A DNA stretch of 64,000 nt from Chloroflexota bacterium. GTDB lineage: Bacteria; Chloroflexota; UBA6077; CF-72. The stretch spans positions 1 to 64,000 of the forward strand of contig JAFAOS010000333.1 of NCBI GenBank assembly GCA_019247515.1. Reading direction: 5' to 3'. Positions 31,398 through 39,810 of the stretch are shown here, one piece after another. The notes beneath the pieces are model-generated. The model worked only from the letters and a program-made list of their open reading frames with translations, had not been told where the DNA came from and searched no databases. The position numbers and the translations under genes were made by a program. Positions within the stretch are counted from its first letter, which is position 1; each line of letters starts with the position of its first letter.

Positions 31398-32231
31398 CTA
31401 CAGGATCGCCACCCCCTGCCAGGTCCCGCTGTCGACGCGCCCCACGCCGGGAAACGGCAGGTGGTACGACAGCACCAGCGACCGCTCCCGCCGCGCGCGT
31501 TCGATCAGACCCCGACGCGTTTCGCGCGACAGCGGCGGAAGCGCGTCGAAGACCGGCGACCAGTCGGGGTGCTCGATCTGGAGCGGATGATGGACCAGGT
31601 CGCCCACGTACACGGCCGTCTCCTGGCCAGCGGTGAAGGCCACGCCCATGTGCCCGGGCGTGTGGCCCGGCAACGGCAGCAGACGCACGCCAGGCGCGAT
31701 CTCCTCCTCGCCGTCGGCCAGGTCGAGACGCTCCGCGCTGCGCAACGGCAAGAGCTTGTCGGCGAGCCCCATCTGCGCCGCCCGCTCGGGCTGACCGAAG
31801 TAGTCCCAATCGCCTCGACCCAGCCAGTAGCGCGCTGACGGAAACGCTGGGCTCGCCGCTTCGCCCGCGCCCCTCGCCGCCCCGCCGATGTGGTCGCCGT
31901 GCGCGTGGCTGATCACAACCGTGTCAATGTCGGCGGCCGAGACGCCAACCGCGGCCAGGCTGTCTCCAAGCAACCCGACTTCGGGCCGGTCGGCACGTGG
32001 GCCGAAACCCGTGTCGACCAGGATGCGCCGGTCGCCGACGCGCACGAGCAGGCACGTCAAGGCGAGCTCGACGTTTCCCTGCGCATTGCGGGTGACGTAC
32101 GGCTGCCACTCCTCGGGCCGCGCGTCTTTGAAGATGCTGGCCGGGTCCATCTGCAGAATGGCCCCGTCCGAAACGGGCTGAAGTACCAGCGGCCCAAGGC
32201 GTACAGGGCTCGCGCGATGCACGGTTGCCAT
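31398..32231 (-). CDS. MBL-fold metallo-hydrolase
   Basis: 277 residues from ATG 32231. Zinc motifs in order: VVISHAHGDHIGG (HxHxDH), LPLPGHTPGHMG (third His), VYVGDLVHHP (bridging Asp), and LSYHLPFPGVGR (last His). LLVRVGDRRILVDTGFG is the typical N-terminal hairpin. It resembles N-acyl-homoserine lactonase/metallo-beta-lactamase-like hydrolases; the substrate is unknown. Same strand and close spacing with the alpha/beta hydrolase point to a two-gene operon; divergent from the PAC2 gene 63 bases away. Confidence 0.92.
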   Translation of the reverse strand: MATVHRASPVRLGPLVLQPVSDGAILQMDPASIFKDARPEEWQPYVTRNAQGNVELALTCLLVRVGDRRILVDTGFGPRADRPEVGLLGDSLAAVGVSAADIDTVVISHAHGDHIGGAARGAGEAASPAFPSARYWLGRGDWDYFGQPERAAQMGLADKLLPLRSAERLDLADGEEEIAPGVRLLPLPGHTPGHMGVAFTAGQETAVYVGDLVHHPLQIEHPDWSPVFDALPPLSRETRRGLIERARRERSLVLSYHLPFPGVGRVDSGTWQGVAIL

Positions 32232-32294
32232 GGTCAACCGCGACGGTACCGCACCCCACACGGCTGCGCGCGAACACCCTGGTTGTCAACCGTT

Positions 32295-33239
32295 ATGGTT
32301 TACACTCGCCAGGTGGCCGAGACCGACTACTTGCGCGAAATCGAGAATCTCGAGGCGCAGAACTTGCGTCGGCCGCTGGCCATCGTCGGATTCGGCGGTT
32401 GGATCGACGCCGGCTTCGCGGCCACCGGGGCGGTGCGCTACCTGGTCGATCACATGACCGCCCAGCGCATCGCCGAACTGGACCCCGAACCCTTCTACGC
32501 CTTCACCGACACCCGTCCGCGCGTCAGCCACCCGGCGCCCGGCCACCGCGAACCCGTCTGGCCCAAGGTCGAGTGGTACGCCGTACGCATGCCCGAGACC
32601 GCCACGCGCGACCTGGTGCTCTTCACCGCGCCCGAGCCTAACCTGCGCTGGCGCGGCTTCACCTCGCTCGTGCTCGACGTCTTTCAAAAGTTGGGCACCG
32701 ACACGCTGGTCAACTTCGGTGCCGTCCTGGCCCCGGTGCATCACCGTTCCAGCCCGTCGCTGCGCGGCTGGGCCACCACGGATACGCTCCGCACACTGCT
32801 CAGACGCCGCCACATCGGCTCGGGCCGCTACGAGGGGCCCACCGGCATCGCCACCGTGCTGCTGACCGGCGCCCGCGACCGCGGCTTGCCTGCCGTTAGT
32901 CTGAGCACGTCGTCACCCAGCTACCTCACCGACATGCCCAACCCGCGCGCCTCGGCGGCGCTGCTGCGCATGGCGGGCGAGATCAGCTCGGTCGAGTTTC
33001 CGCTCAGCGATCTGGAGGCCGAAGGCCTGGTCGTGGCCGAGCGCATCGATCAGTTCCTGGACGAGCGACCCGAGCTCAAGGAAGCCGTCGACCGCCTGCC
33101 ACACAGCGCCGAGGAGGCGCCGCCCGAAGACCAGCCCAGCGAACCGCCCGCCGAGCTCCCGAGCTCGGCGGCGGTCCTGCAGGACCTGGAAGACTTTTTG
33201 CGCAACCTCCGCCGCGACGACGGCGGCACAGACAAGTAG
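32295..33239 (+). CDS. PAC2 family protein
   Basis: 314 residues. A PAC2 domain (about 20-245) begins RPLAIVGFGGWIDAGFAATGAVRYL and includes FTAPEPNLRW, LVNFGAVLAPVHHR and ATVLLTGARDRGLPAVSL. PAC2 proteins are related to proteasome assembly chaperones; their bacterial role is unsettled, and no proteasome gene is in the window. The C-terminal 60 residues are acidic and Pro/Glu-rich and likely disordered. ATG 32295 is chosen; GTG 32313 would shorten it by six residues. Confidence 0.88.
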   Translation: MVYTRQVAETDYLREIENLEAQNLRRPLAIVGFGGWIDAGFAATGAVRYLVDHMTAQRIAELDPEPFYAFTDTRPRVSHPAPGHREPVWPKVEWYAVRMPETATRDLVLFTAPEPNLRWRGFTSLVLDVFQKLGTDTLVNFGAVLAPVHHRSSPSLRGWATTDTLRTLLRRRHIGSGRYEGPTGIATVLLTGARDRGLPAVSLSTSSPSYLTDMPNPRASAALLRMAGEISSVEFPLSDLEAEGLVVAERIDQFLDERPELKEAVDRLPHSAEEAPPEDQPSEPPAELPSSAAVLQDLEDFLRNLRRDDGGTDK

Positions 33240-33266
33240 AAGGAGCCTTCGAAGGCGCCGATCTTC

Positions 33267-33635
33267 TTACTCGGGGACGGTCATGATCTCGAGGAGGTGG
33301 CCGTCGGGATCGGCGAAGTACAGGCCCCGACCGCCTCGGCGGTGATTGATCTCGCCGTCGCGCGAGGATCCCGGCCCGCTGCCGTAGACCACCTTCTCTG
33401 TCTTGAGCCGGCCGAAGATGTCGTCGAACTCCTGATCGCTCACCACGAACGCATAGTGGTGGCTGTCGAACCGCTCGCGGTTGTCCCAATCGAGCGCGAG
33501 CTCGTCGTTGACTCGCACCTGGGCAAAGTGGCCGACCGGCCCAGAGTACTTCAGCCCGAACATTCGGGCGAAGAACTGCGCCGATTGTTCCTTGTCATGC
33601 GAGGGCACAATGGTGTGATTCAGCGTGATCGGCAT
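33267..33635 (-). CDS. VOC family protein (glyoxalase/bleomycin-resistance fold)
   Basis: 122 residues from ATG 33635. Paired beta-alpha-beta-beta-beta modules: LNHTIVPSHDKEQSAQFFARMFGLKY, then HYAFVVSDQEFDDIFGRL and a C-terminal GRGLYFADPDGHLLEIMTVPE. His7, His60 and the Glu of LLEIMT sit where metal ligands usually are. Substrate unknown. It converges on the PAC2 gene. Confidence 0.9.
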   Translation of the reverse strand: MPITLNHTIVPSHDKEQSAQFFARMFGLKYSGPVGHFAQVRVNDELALDWDNRERFDSHHYAFVVSDQEFDDIFGRLKTEKVVYGSGPGSSRDGEINHRRGGRGLYFADPDGHLLEIMTVPE

Positions 33636-33687
33636 ACGCAGGTTGTAGCATCGCCACGCCCACCGACAAGGCGCAATCGTCCTGGTC

Positions 33688-33996
33688 TCAGGAAGTCCTG
33701 GACGTGTTGCGGGTGTGCGGCCGTTTGCCCAGGTCGCGCCAGCTCTTCTCTTCGACCTCGACGTCGTAATGCGCCGCCGCCTTTTTGATGTTGGCGAAGG
33801 CCAGCTGGCGGTCGGCGTCCGAAACATCTTCGACCTGATCGAAACGTGCGAGCGCGTTACGCACGTGTGAGGCATCCGTCAATGGCTCTTTACGCTGTTT
33901 CGGGAAGGCGTACACGCTTTCGGGCAACGCGTCGCGGTCAGCCGTGTCCAGCTCGCCGTGCCGCGTGTGTGGTTTCCAGGTGGTTTTGGGTGCCAT
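33688..33996 (-). CDS. small conserved hypothetical protein (DUF6582-like)
   Basis: 102 residues from ATG 33996. The sequence LPESVYAFPKQRKEPLTDASHVRNALARFDQV followed by VSDADRQLAFANIKKAAAHYDVEV is a pattern I associate with a small conserved protein of unknown function found in many soil bacteria and phages. No catalytic motif is seen. It is divergent from the exported protein at 34079. Confidence 0.75.
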   Translation of the reverse strand: MAPKTTWKPHTRHGELDTADRDALPESVYAFPKQRKEPLTDASHVRNALARFDQVEDVSDADRQLAFANIKKAAAHYDVEVEEKSWRDLGKRPHTRNTSRTS

Positions 33997-34078
33997 GCGG
34001 CCGGAAACGCGCACGGAACATGCCACGGTGCACGGTGCGATCCGTGACGGAGTACGATCCGGTCCGGCGCAAGCAGCG

Positions 34079-35203
34079 ATGTTTTCTGCCCGTGGCTGGT
34101 CGTTCTCAGACTCGCGGCGCCGTCGACATCGTGGCGCCTATCGCGTCGTGCGACGGGGCCGTCACCTCGCGCGCGTCGCGGCGCTGCTGGTACCGCTCGC
34201 ACTGGCACTGGGCGCGGTCGTGCTGCTCACGTCGGCGCCCAGCACCCTGACCGCCGGCTCCGCCGACGCCGACCGGGCGGCCACCTCCAGCCCGGCGGCG
34301 GAGACCATGTTGCCGCTAGCCGGCGCGCCGCCGGCCTCCCTCGCGACCCTCCAGCCCAGGCTGGCCCTGGTCCCCACCGCCGTGCCCACGCTCGTGCCCA
34401 CAGCTGTCCCCACCCCGACATTGCCGCCACTTCCGGCCCTGTTGCCGGATCACCTGATCGTGGCGTACTACGGCAACCCACTCGCGAAGGAAATGGGCAT
34501 CCTCGGCGAGGTGCCGCCCGATCAGATGCTCGGTCGACTCAAGCAGCAGGCCGCCGCGTACGCGGCCGCGGACACCAGCCGGCCCGTGCTGCCCGCCCTC
34601 GAGCTGGTCACGCCGACGGCGCAGGGCTGGCCCGGCGACGACGGCCTGTTTCGAGCGCGCATGCGCCCGGAGCTCATCGATCAGGTCGCCGGCTGGGCCG
34701 AAGCCAACAACGCTTTGCTCATCCTGGACGTCCAGATCGGCCGCAGCAGCGTGCCCGCCGAAGTCGAAGTCCTGATGCCCTACTTGCGCCGGCAGTACGT
34801 CCACCTCGCCCTGGACCCCGAGTTCGCCATGCCGTCGGGCCGCGTGCCTGGCCAGGTCGTCGGCACGCTCGACGCGGCGGCGATTGACGGCGCGGTGCGT
34901 ACGCTGTCCCAGCTCGTAACGGCCGAGCACCTGCCCCCGAAGATCCTCGTCGTCCACCGCTTCACCGAGGCGATGGTCACCAACGCCTGGGAGATCGCCC
35001 ACGATCCGAACGTCCAGGTGATCGTCACGATGGACGGTTTCGGACCGCCCCCACTGAAGCTGGCCCAGTATCGCGCGTACGTGCACGACGAGGGCGTCGG
35101 CTATTCAGGGATCAAGCTCTTCTACCACCACGACAACCCGCTGCTGAGCCCTCCCCAGATCGTCGGACTGGACCCGCACCCCGACCTGATCATTTACCAG
35201 TAG
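34079..35203 (+). CDS. exported protein of unknown function, membrane-anchored with Pro/Thr stalk
   Basis: 374 residues from ATG 34079 (ATG 33995 would add 28 residues but overlaps the divergent gene). A basic N-terminus with RRRRHRG is followed by one membrane helix (about 33-52, VAALLVPLALALGAVVLLTS), a Ser/Ala/Pro linker with repeated VPT-VPTLVPTAVPTPT, and a 250-residue globular domain from about 122. That domain starts DHLIVAYYGNPLAKEMGILGE and ends KLFYHHDNPLLSPPQIVGL. The alternating strand-helix pattern suggests a TIM-barrel-like fold outside the membrane. No function assigned. Confidence 0.8.
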   Translation: MFSARGWSFSDSRRRRHRGAYRVVRRGRHLARVAALLVPLALALGAVVLLTSAPSTLTAGSADADRAATSSPAAETMLPLAGAPPASLATLQPRLALVPTAVPTLVPTAVPTPTLPPLPALLPDHLIVAYYGNPLAKEMGILGEVPPDQMLGRLKQQAAAYAAADTSRPVLPALELVTPTAQGWPGDDGLFRARMRPELIDQVAGWAEANNALLILDVQIGRSSVPAEVEVLMPYLRRQYVHLALDPEFAMPSGRVPGQVVGTLDAAAIDGAVRTLSQLVTAEHLPPKILVVHRFTEAMVTNAWEIAHDPNVQVIVTMDGFGPPPLKLAQYRAYVHDEGVGYSGIKLFYHHDNPLLSPPQIVGLDPHPDLIIYQ

Positions 35204-35225
35204 ACCCAGGACCGCTCTCGGCAAG

Positions 35226-36314
35226 TCAGACGATTGAGAACTTGCTGAGGGTGTCCTGGTTGAATTCGAGTCCCAACCCTGGCGTCGACGGCACCGTCAA
35301 ATGTCCGTCAACAACCTGTGGGAACTCCTTCCACAAGCGGTATGTCCACGGCATGTACTCCACGGTCAGAGCGTTGGGAATCGCGGACATCAGGTGCAGG
35401 TGGATCTCGGGAATCAGGTGGCTGACGACCGGCCGATTGAACGCCTGGGCCATGCCTGCCACCTTCAGCCACTGGGTGATGCCGCCCACGCGCAGCAGGT
35501 CGATCATCACGACGTCAACCGAGCGGGCCTCCAGCATGTGGCGGAACGGCACGATGCCATACTGGTACTCGCCCGCGGCGATGGGCATTATCAGCGCATC
35601 GGCCACGGTTGCCAGCCCAGCGAAGTCGTCGTGGGGGACAGGATCCTCCAGCCAGAACAATCCGTATTCTTCGATCAAAGAGCCCACGCGGATCGCATGC
35701 GGCACGCTCCACAACTGGTTGATGTCGCACATCAGGTCCACGTCTGGACCGATGGACTCGCGCATCACCCGCACGCGTTCCACCGAGCCCGAGACCGTCG
35801 GCTCTGAACCACACTGCATCTTCATCTGCCGAAAGCCCATGCCCACCAGCCGTGGGCCGGCTTTTTCCAGGTAATCCACTGGATGCTGGCGCAGCAACGC
35901 TCCGCTGGCGTACGACGGCACGCGGTCGCGCAGTCCGCCCAGCAATGCCGAAACCGACTTGCCTTCAGCTTTGCCGCGGGCGTCCCAGCAAGCGATGTCG
36001 ACCGCCGAGACGGCCAGCGTGTAGATGCCGCCCGGTCCCGCGCCGCCCGCCGCTGCCTGAGCCCTGGCGGCGATGGCCTCCGTGCGCGTCGGATCTTCGC
36101 CGATGCTCATCTCGGCAAACGCGTCGACCGCCGCCTTGAGCGCGCCCGTCAAGGCTCCGCCGAAAAAAGTCATGCCCAGGCCCACAACTCCCGTGTCGGT
36201 CTGCAGTTCCAGCGTGACGAACTCGCGCGTGTCGTTGCGCGCCGGCAGCCCAACCACCAGCGGATTGTCGGCGGGCGCGTCGACGATGTGGCTGCGAAAA
36301 CCGGTGATCTTCAT
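35226..36314 (-). CDS. mandelate racemase/muconate lactonizing enzyme family protein (enolase superfamily)
   Basis: 362 residues. Superfamily residues: KxK-type FRQMKMQCG, metal ligands Asp in LMCDINQ, Glu in FWLEDPVPHDD and Glu in IAAGEYQ, and the C-terminal base region VVSHLIPEIHLHL with the His. It should abstract a proton alpha to a carboxylate, as racemase, epimerase or sugar-acid dehydratase; the substrate is open. Its ATG overlaps the stop of the TPP-enzyme beta gene (ATGA, 36311-36314), so it is the third gene of an operon with a split TPP decarboxylase. Confidence 0.92.
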   Translation of the reverse strand: MKITGFRSHIVDAPADNPLVVGLPARNDTREFVTLELQTDTGVVGLGMTFFGGALTGALKAAVDAFAEMSIGEDPTRTEAIAARAQAAAGGAGPGGIYTLAVSAVDIACWDARGKAEGKSVSALLGGLRDRVPSYASGALLRQHPVDYLEKAGPRLVGMGFRQMKMQCGSEPTVSGSVERVRVMRESIGPDVDLMCDINQLWSVPHAIRVGSLIEEYGLFWLEDPVPHDDFAGLATVADALIMPIAAGEYQYGIVPFRHMLEARSVDVVMIDLLRVGGITQWLKVAGMAQAFNRPVVSHLIPEIHLHLMSAIPNALTVEYMPWTYRLWKEFPQVVDGHLTVPSTPGLGLEFNQDTLSKFSIV

Positions 36315-36898
36315 CCGCCCTCACCCACCAACCGCTTGCGCAGCGCGTGCATCTGCTGATCGAGTTTGGTGCCCGCCGACGACCTCACCAGGTAGCCATC
36401 CTCGGGTTCCGTGCGCACCGACACAAACACTGGCCCGTGCCGCTGCAGGAGCTCGGGCAGCGCCGAGGCGAACCTGCGCGCGTCGTCGAACTCGGCCGTA
36501 TGCGCATACCCCGCCGCGCGGGCCATGCCCGTCAGGTCGAACCGACCTTCGGCCGGCAGCGGCTGACTGCCGGACGTCTCGTAAACCCCGTTTTCCAACA
36601 CGAAGTGAAACAGGTTCGGCGGCGCGGCGCCGGCGATGGTCACCAGCGAGCCAAGCTGCATCAGCAGGCTGCCGTCGCCGTCGACGATGATCACGCGGCG
36701 CTCGGGGCGCGCCAGAGCGAGGCCGAGGGCAATCGTGGACGCGCTGCCCATGCAGCCGACGATGTCCAGGTGATCCGGGATGTCGTTGGCCGGCTCGGTT
36801 ACCGCCGCCCGCCACGCGCCAATAGCCTGCTCGGTGGTGACAGTCAGCGCGTCGCCGCGCTCGGCAATCAGCGCTGCGATGGCTTCAACTCTGCGCAT
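36311..36898 (-). CDS. TPP-dependent decarboxylase, beta (pyrophosphate-binding) subunit, ComE-like
   Basis: 195 residues. The TPP pyrophosphate domain is clear: IVGCMGSASTIALGLALARP, then the GDG...N metal motif (VDGDGSLLMQLGSL to FVLENGVYETSG). It corresponds to the C-terminal half of phosphonopyruvate/sulfopyruvate decarboxylases. Together with the alpha gene at 36915 it should decarboxylate a 2-oxoacid. The substrate is not known; the enolase-superfamily partner suggests a sugar-acid or dicarboxylate pathway rather than coenzyme M synthesis. Confidence 0.87.
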   Translation of the reverse strand: MRRVEAIAALIAERGDALTVTTEQAIGAWRAAVTEPANDIPDHLDIVGCMGSASTIALGLALARPERRVIIVDGDGSLLMQLGSLVTIAGAAPPNLFHFVLENGVYETSGSQPLPAEGRFDLTGMARAAGYAHTAEFDDARRFASALPELLQRHGPVFVSVRTEPEDGYLVRSSAGTKLDQQMHALRKRLVGEGG

Positions 36899-36914
36899 GC
36901 CTGGTTCGGGAAAC

Positions 36915-37436
36915 CTAACTCGTCGGCGCGCCGACGAGCACGACCGCCGCGCCGCTGTGCTCCACGCTGTGGCGGTAAGCCCTCCCGATCGCCGCCAGGT
37001 CCTCCGGTCCTTCGAGCGGAAAGTACGCCACGCCCCACGTGTCGAGCGTCGGCTCGATCAGGCGAACGGCCCTCGAGGCGTTGTCGCGCGCCGAGCGCGT
37101 CACGTCGCGACCAAAGTAGCCGACGAGCATGCAGGTGGGGATGCGCGCATCCATGCACAGGGCCTTCACGTTATTCATCGCCGCCAGCAGTCCGACGTGC
37201 TGGATGGACAGCACCGGTCGTCGACCACCCATCCACAAGCCGGCATTGATGGCGATCGCTTCGTCCTCGGTACACGCGGTCAACAGCCGAATCCTGGACT
37301 GGCGCGCGAGCGCGGCCAGCAGGCTGCGCTGGTGCGTATCCGGGACGTTGACGACGTCGGTGACGTCGAGCTCGTCGAGCTCGTGCACAATGGCTTCCGC
37401 CGAGACGGGCAGCGCGACGGGTTCCGCCTGGACCAC
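36915..37436 (-). CDS. TPP-dependent decarboxylase, alpha (pyrimidine-binding) subunit, ComD-like
   Basis: 173 residues from GTG 37436. It is the pyrimidine domain of a split TPP enzyme: the cofactor-activating Glu is in TACTEDEAIAINAGL, followed by RPVLSIQHVGLLAAMNNVKAL and IPTCMLVGYFGRDVTRSARDN. It matches the N-terminal half of sulfopyruvate/phosphonopyruvate decarboxylases. First gene of the alpha-beta-enolase-superfamily operon; 16 bases to the beta gene. Confidence 0.87.
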   Translation of the reverse strand: MVQAEPVALPVSAEAIVHELDELDVTDVVNVPDTHQRSLLAALARQSRIRLLTACTEDEAIAINAGLWMGGRRPVLSIQHVGLLAAMNNVKALCMDARIPTCMLVGYFGRDVTRSARDNASRAVRLIEPTLDTWGVAYFPLEGPEDLAAIGRAYRHSVEHSGAAVVLVGAPTS

Positions 37437-37514
37437 CTGCCGATATTACCCACCTGGCAGCTTTTGGCACTCCTCCGACAGGTTCTGGCGCGCGCGCACG
37501 GCTACGGTCAGGCC

Positions 37515-37985
37515 ATGGATCGATCCACCCTGGCGGTCGTCGGCGTCACTCTGGCGCTCATCGCCGCGAGTCTCGCGGCCGCCGTGCTGGTCCGCGCCCG
37601 GGCCACTCCGCCTGATCTCTCGACCCCTGGCGGCGCCGTCCTCGCCTACGCGCAAGCCGAACGGCGCGGCGACCCGACGACTGCCTGGGACTTGCTCGCG
37701 CCCGACGAGCAGGCCCGCCTGGATCGCGACCGCTTCCTCGCGCGAACCGCCGAGGTCGGCGACAACACCTACCTGAGTACCGAGGACGAGCGCATCGACG
37801 CCGACGCGGCCGGCGCGAGCGTCGTCCTGGTGACCACCTATCCCCGCGCCACCCTGTTCGGCGCATCGACCAGCTTCAGCACGCGCGCCACGGTGCGGCT
37901 AGTCCGCGTCAACCAGGAATGGCGAATCAGCGTGCCGCCCGACGCCTACAGTCTGACCCTGTCCGAGAACGTACACCATCCATGA
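37515..37985 (+). CDS. membrane-anchored NTF2-like protein
   Basis: 156 residues. One N-terminal membrane helix (about 6-26, LAVVGVTLALIAASLAAAVLV) and an outer domain. AVLAYAQAERRGDPTTAWDLLAP looks like the start of a DUF4878/NTF2-like cone fold, and EWRISVPPDAY like its end. No active-site residues are recognised. Its TGA overlaps the next start (ATGA). Confidence 0.75.
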   Translation: MDRSTLAVVGVTLALIAASLAAAVLVRARATPPDLSTPGGAVLAYAQAERRGDPTTAWDLLAPDEQARLDRDRFLARTAEVGDNTYLSTEDERIDADAAGASVVLVTTYPRATLFGASTSFSTRATVRLVRVNQEWRISVPPDAYSLTLSENVHHP

Positions 37986-39616
37986 CCACGATTCGACGCA
38001 TCTACGCGTATCTCCTGGCCTTCGCGGGCCTCGGCATGCTCGCGGTTGCCGCCGCCAATCTCGGCAAGCTGTGCATCGACCTCCTGCTGCATGCGCCGAA
38101 TACCGGCACCGCCGAGCTCGTGCGCGAGACGGTCTCGATCAACGCCGCGGCGGCCCTGGTCGGGCTGCCCGTCTGGCTGCTGCACTGGCGCTGGACCGAG
38201 CGCTGGGCGCGCGACAACCGGCAGGAGCGGGCCAGCACCTTGCGGCGCCTGTACCTGTACGTCGTGCTGGCCGCCGCGCTGCTCGTGCTGACGTATTCGC
38301 TGCAAGACGCGCTGTCCGCGGCCATCCAGGCGTTCACGACCCCGTCGCGCGTCGACGACGCCCTCGGCGCGCTGCCGTTCGTCGCGATCGCCGCGCTGGT
38401 GTGGGTCGCCCACTGGCGCATCGCCGCCCGCGATCGAGCCCTGGTGGGCGAGGAAGGCGGCTCCGCGACGCTGCGGCGCTGGTACCTCTACGGAGCGGCG
38501 CTCATCGGATATGTGACGCTGCTGTCGGGCGCCAGCCTGCTGCTCGAATTCCTCTGGCGCGCGCTTACCGCTCCGGGCGACCAGCTCCGGGCCGCCGACG
38601 CGGTTGCCAGCGTCATCGTCGGGCTGGGCGTCTGGCTCGCGCACTGGAGCATCTTGCCGCGACACATCGGCGAGACGGCCCAGCGCGACGACGGCGTGTC
38701 CGTCCTGCGCAGCGTGTACCTGTTCCTCGCCCTGAGCGTGGGCGTGGTCGGCGCGCTGTTTGGCCTGAGCCAGCTCCTGTACTACGCCGTCGCCCGCCTG
38801 CTGGGCGTCTCGAGCCCCGGCGGCGTCAGCGGCAACCTGCTGCAAGCGGCCGCCGCGCCGGCCAGCGTCGCCATCGTGTACGGCGTCGCGTGGGCCTACC
38901 AGCGCCACGCGGTGCGACGCCAGGCTGCCGCCTTCGACGAAGCGCCGCGCCAGGCGGGCGTGCGTCGTCTGTATACCTACGTTGTCGCGCTGATCGGCCT
39001 GGCCACGCTCGCCGTGGGGGCGGCCGGTCTGCTGTGGACGGCCGGCGACCTGCTGGTCAACTCCGCGGCGGCCACGAGCGGTGATGGCTGGCGCGGCAAC
39101 GTCGCGCTGTTCGCCACGCTGGCAGCCGTGGGACTGCCCGTGTGGCTGCTGCACTGGCAGCCGGTTCCAGGCGCGGATGCCGAGGTCCGCTCACTGGCCC
39201 GTCGGCTGTACGTGTACCTGGCCCTGATCGGCGCCATGCTGAGCCTGGTCGGCAGCGCCGCGGCCGCCCTGTACCGCGTGATCAGCCTGATGCTCGGCGT
39301 CGGAGTCGGAGTCGGGGAAAGCGCGAGCGTCAGCGTGCTGACGGACCTGACCCGCGCCCTGGCGGTGGCTATCGTCGCCGGCGCGGTAGCTGGCTACCAC
39401 TGGCGCGTACTGCGCGCCGACGCGCGGCGCGCCACCACCGAGCCAGCGCCTGTCCCGGCCGAGTCGGTCGCCGAGGCGCAGCTCACCGTCCCGGCCGAGT
39501 CCGTCGCCGAGGCGCAGCTCACCGTCCAGATCCGCGCCGCGACGCCCGCGGACCTGGAGCATGCCATCGCCATCCTGCGTTCGCGCGGCGTCGAGGTCGC
39601 CGTCCTCCCGCTCTAA
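37982..39616 (+). CDS. polytopic membrane protein with six DUF5671-like repeats
   Basis: 544 residues. A two-helix unit occurs six times: each opens with an Arg-Arg-x-Tyr-x-Tyr pattern (RRIYAYLLAFAG, RRLYLYVVLAAA, RRWYLYGAALIG, RSVYLFLALSVG, RRLYTYVVALIG, RRLYVYLALIGA) and most close with a VWLLHWR- or VWLAHWS-like helix end. That gives about 12 membrane helices. After the last helix comes a soluble tail with a tandem 12-residue duplication (PAESVAEAQLTV) and a C-terminal RAATPADLEHAIAILRSRGVEVAVL. Function unknown. It overlaps the NTF2-like gene by four bases, so the two probably work together. Confidence 0.85.
   Translation: MTTIRRIYAYLLAFAGLGMLAVAAANLGKLCIDLLLHAPNTGTAELVRETVSINAAAALVGLPVWLLHWRWTERWARDNRQERASTLRRLYLYVVLAAALLVLTYSLQDALSAAIQAFTTPSRVDDALGALPFVAIAALVWVAHWRIAARDRALVGEEGGSATLRRWYLYGAALIGYVTLLSGASLLLEFLWRALTAPGDQLRAADAVASVIVGLGVWLAHWSILPRHIGETAQRDDGVSVLRSVYLFLALSVGVVGALFGLSQLLYYAVARLLGVSSPGGVSGNLLQAAAAPASVAIVYGVAWAYQRHAVRRQAAAFDEAPRQAGVRRLYTYVVALIGLATLAVGAAGLLWTAGDLLVNSAAATSGDGWRGNVALFATLAAVGLPVWLLHWQPVPGADAEVRSLARRLYVYLALIGAMLSLVGSAAAALYRVISLMLGVGVGVGESASVSVLTDLTRALAVAIVAGAVAGYHWRVLRADARRATTEPAPVPAESVAEAQLTVPAESVAEAQLTVQIRAATPADLEHAIAILRSRGVEVAVLPL
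39452..39523 (+). repeat. 36-bp tandem duplication inside the DUF5671 gene
   Basis: The 36-base unit starting GTCCCGGCCGAGTCGGTCGC occurs twice head to tail (39452 and 39488) with one base difference at GTCGGTC/GTCCGTC. It encodes the duplicated VPAESVAEAQLT. The near identity shows a recent duplication that kept the frame. Confidence 0.9.
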
Positions 39617-39731
39617 CAAGTTGCTGAAAATCTCTCGAAGGGCTCCACCGCAGGTGGAATCACTGAACCTGCGTTCCTCAGAGGGCGCTAGCTCACGTTT
39701 GTGGCCGGCAACTTTCGAGGTGTCGGCAATT

Positions 39732-39782
39732 CTTCTCTGGAGAGAAGCAGACTGTTCAGCACACTGCTAAAAGACGTGCTGA
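39732..39782 (+). other. two hairpins between the DUF5671 gene and the ABC exporter
   Basis: CTTCTCT-GG-AGAGAAG (39732-39747) and TCAGCAC (39756-39762) with GTGCTGA (39776-39782). They lie in a 194-base gap of lower G+C that probably carries the exporter promoter. They may be a regulator's sites or a leader structure of the exporter mRNA; I cannot tell which. Confidence 0.4.
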
Positions 39783-39810
39783 GCCGCAGCTCGCGCCTAT
39801 CATCCCGCCA

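Noticed and set aside
36780-37514. Extended open frame upstream of the NTF2-like gene
   Set aside because: It is antisense to the TPP decarboxylase genes. The membrane-anchored protein has its natural start at ATG 37515.
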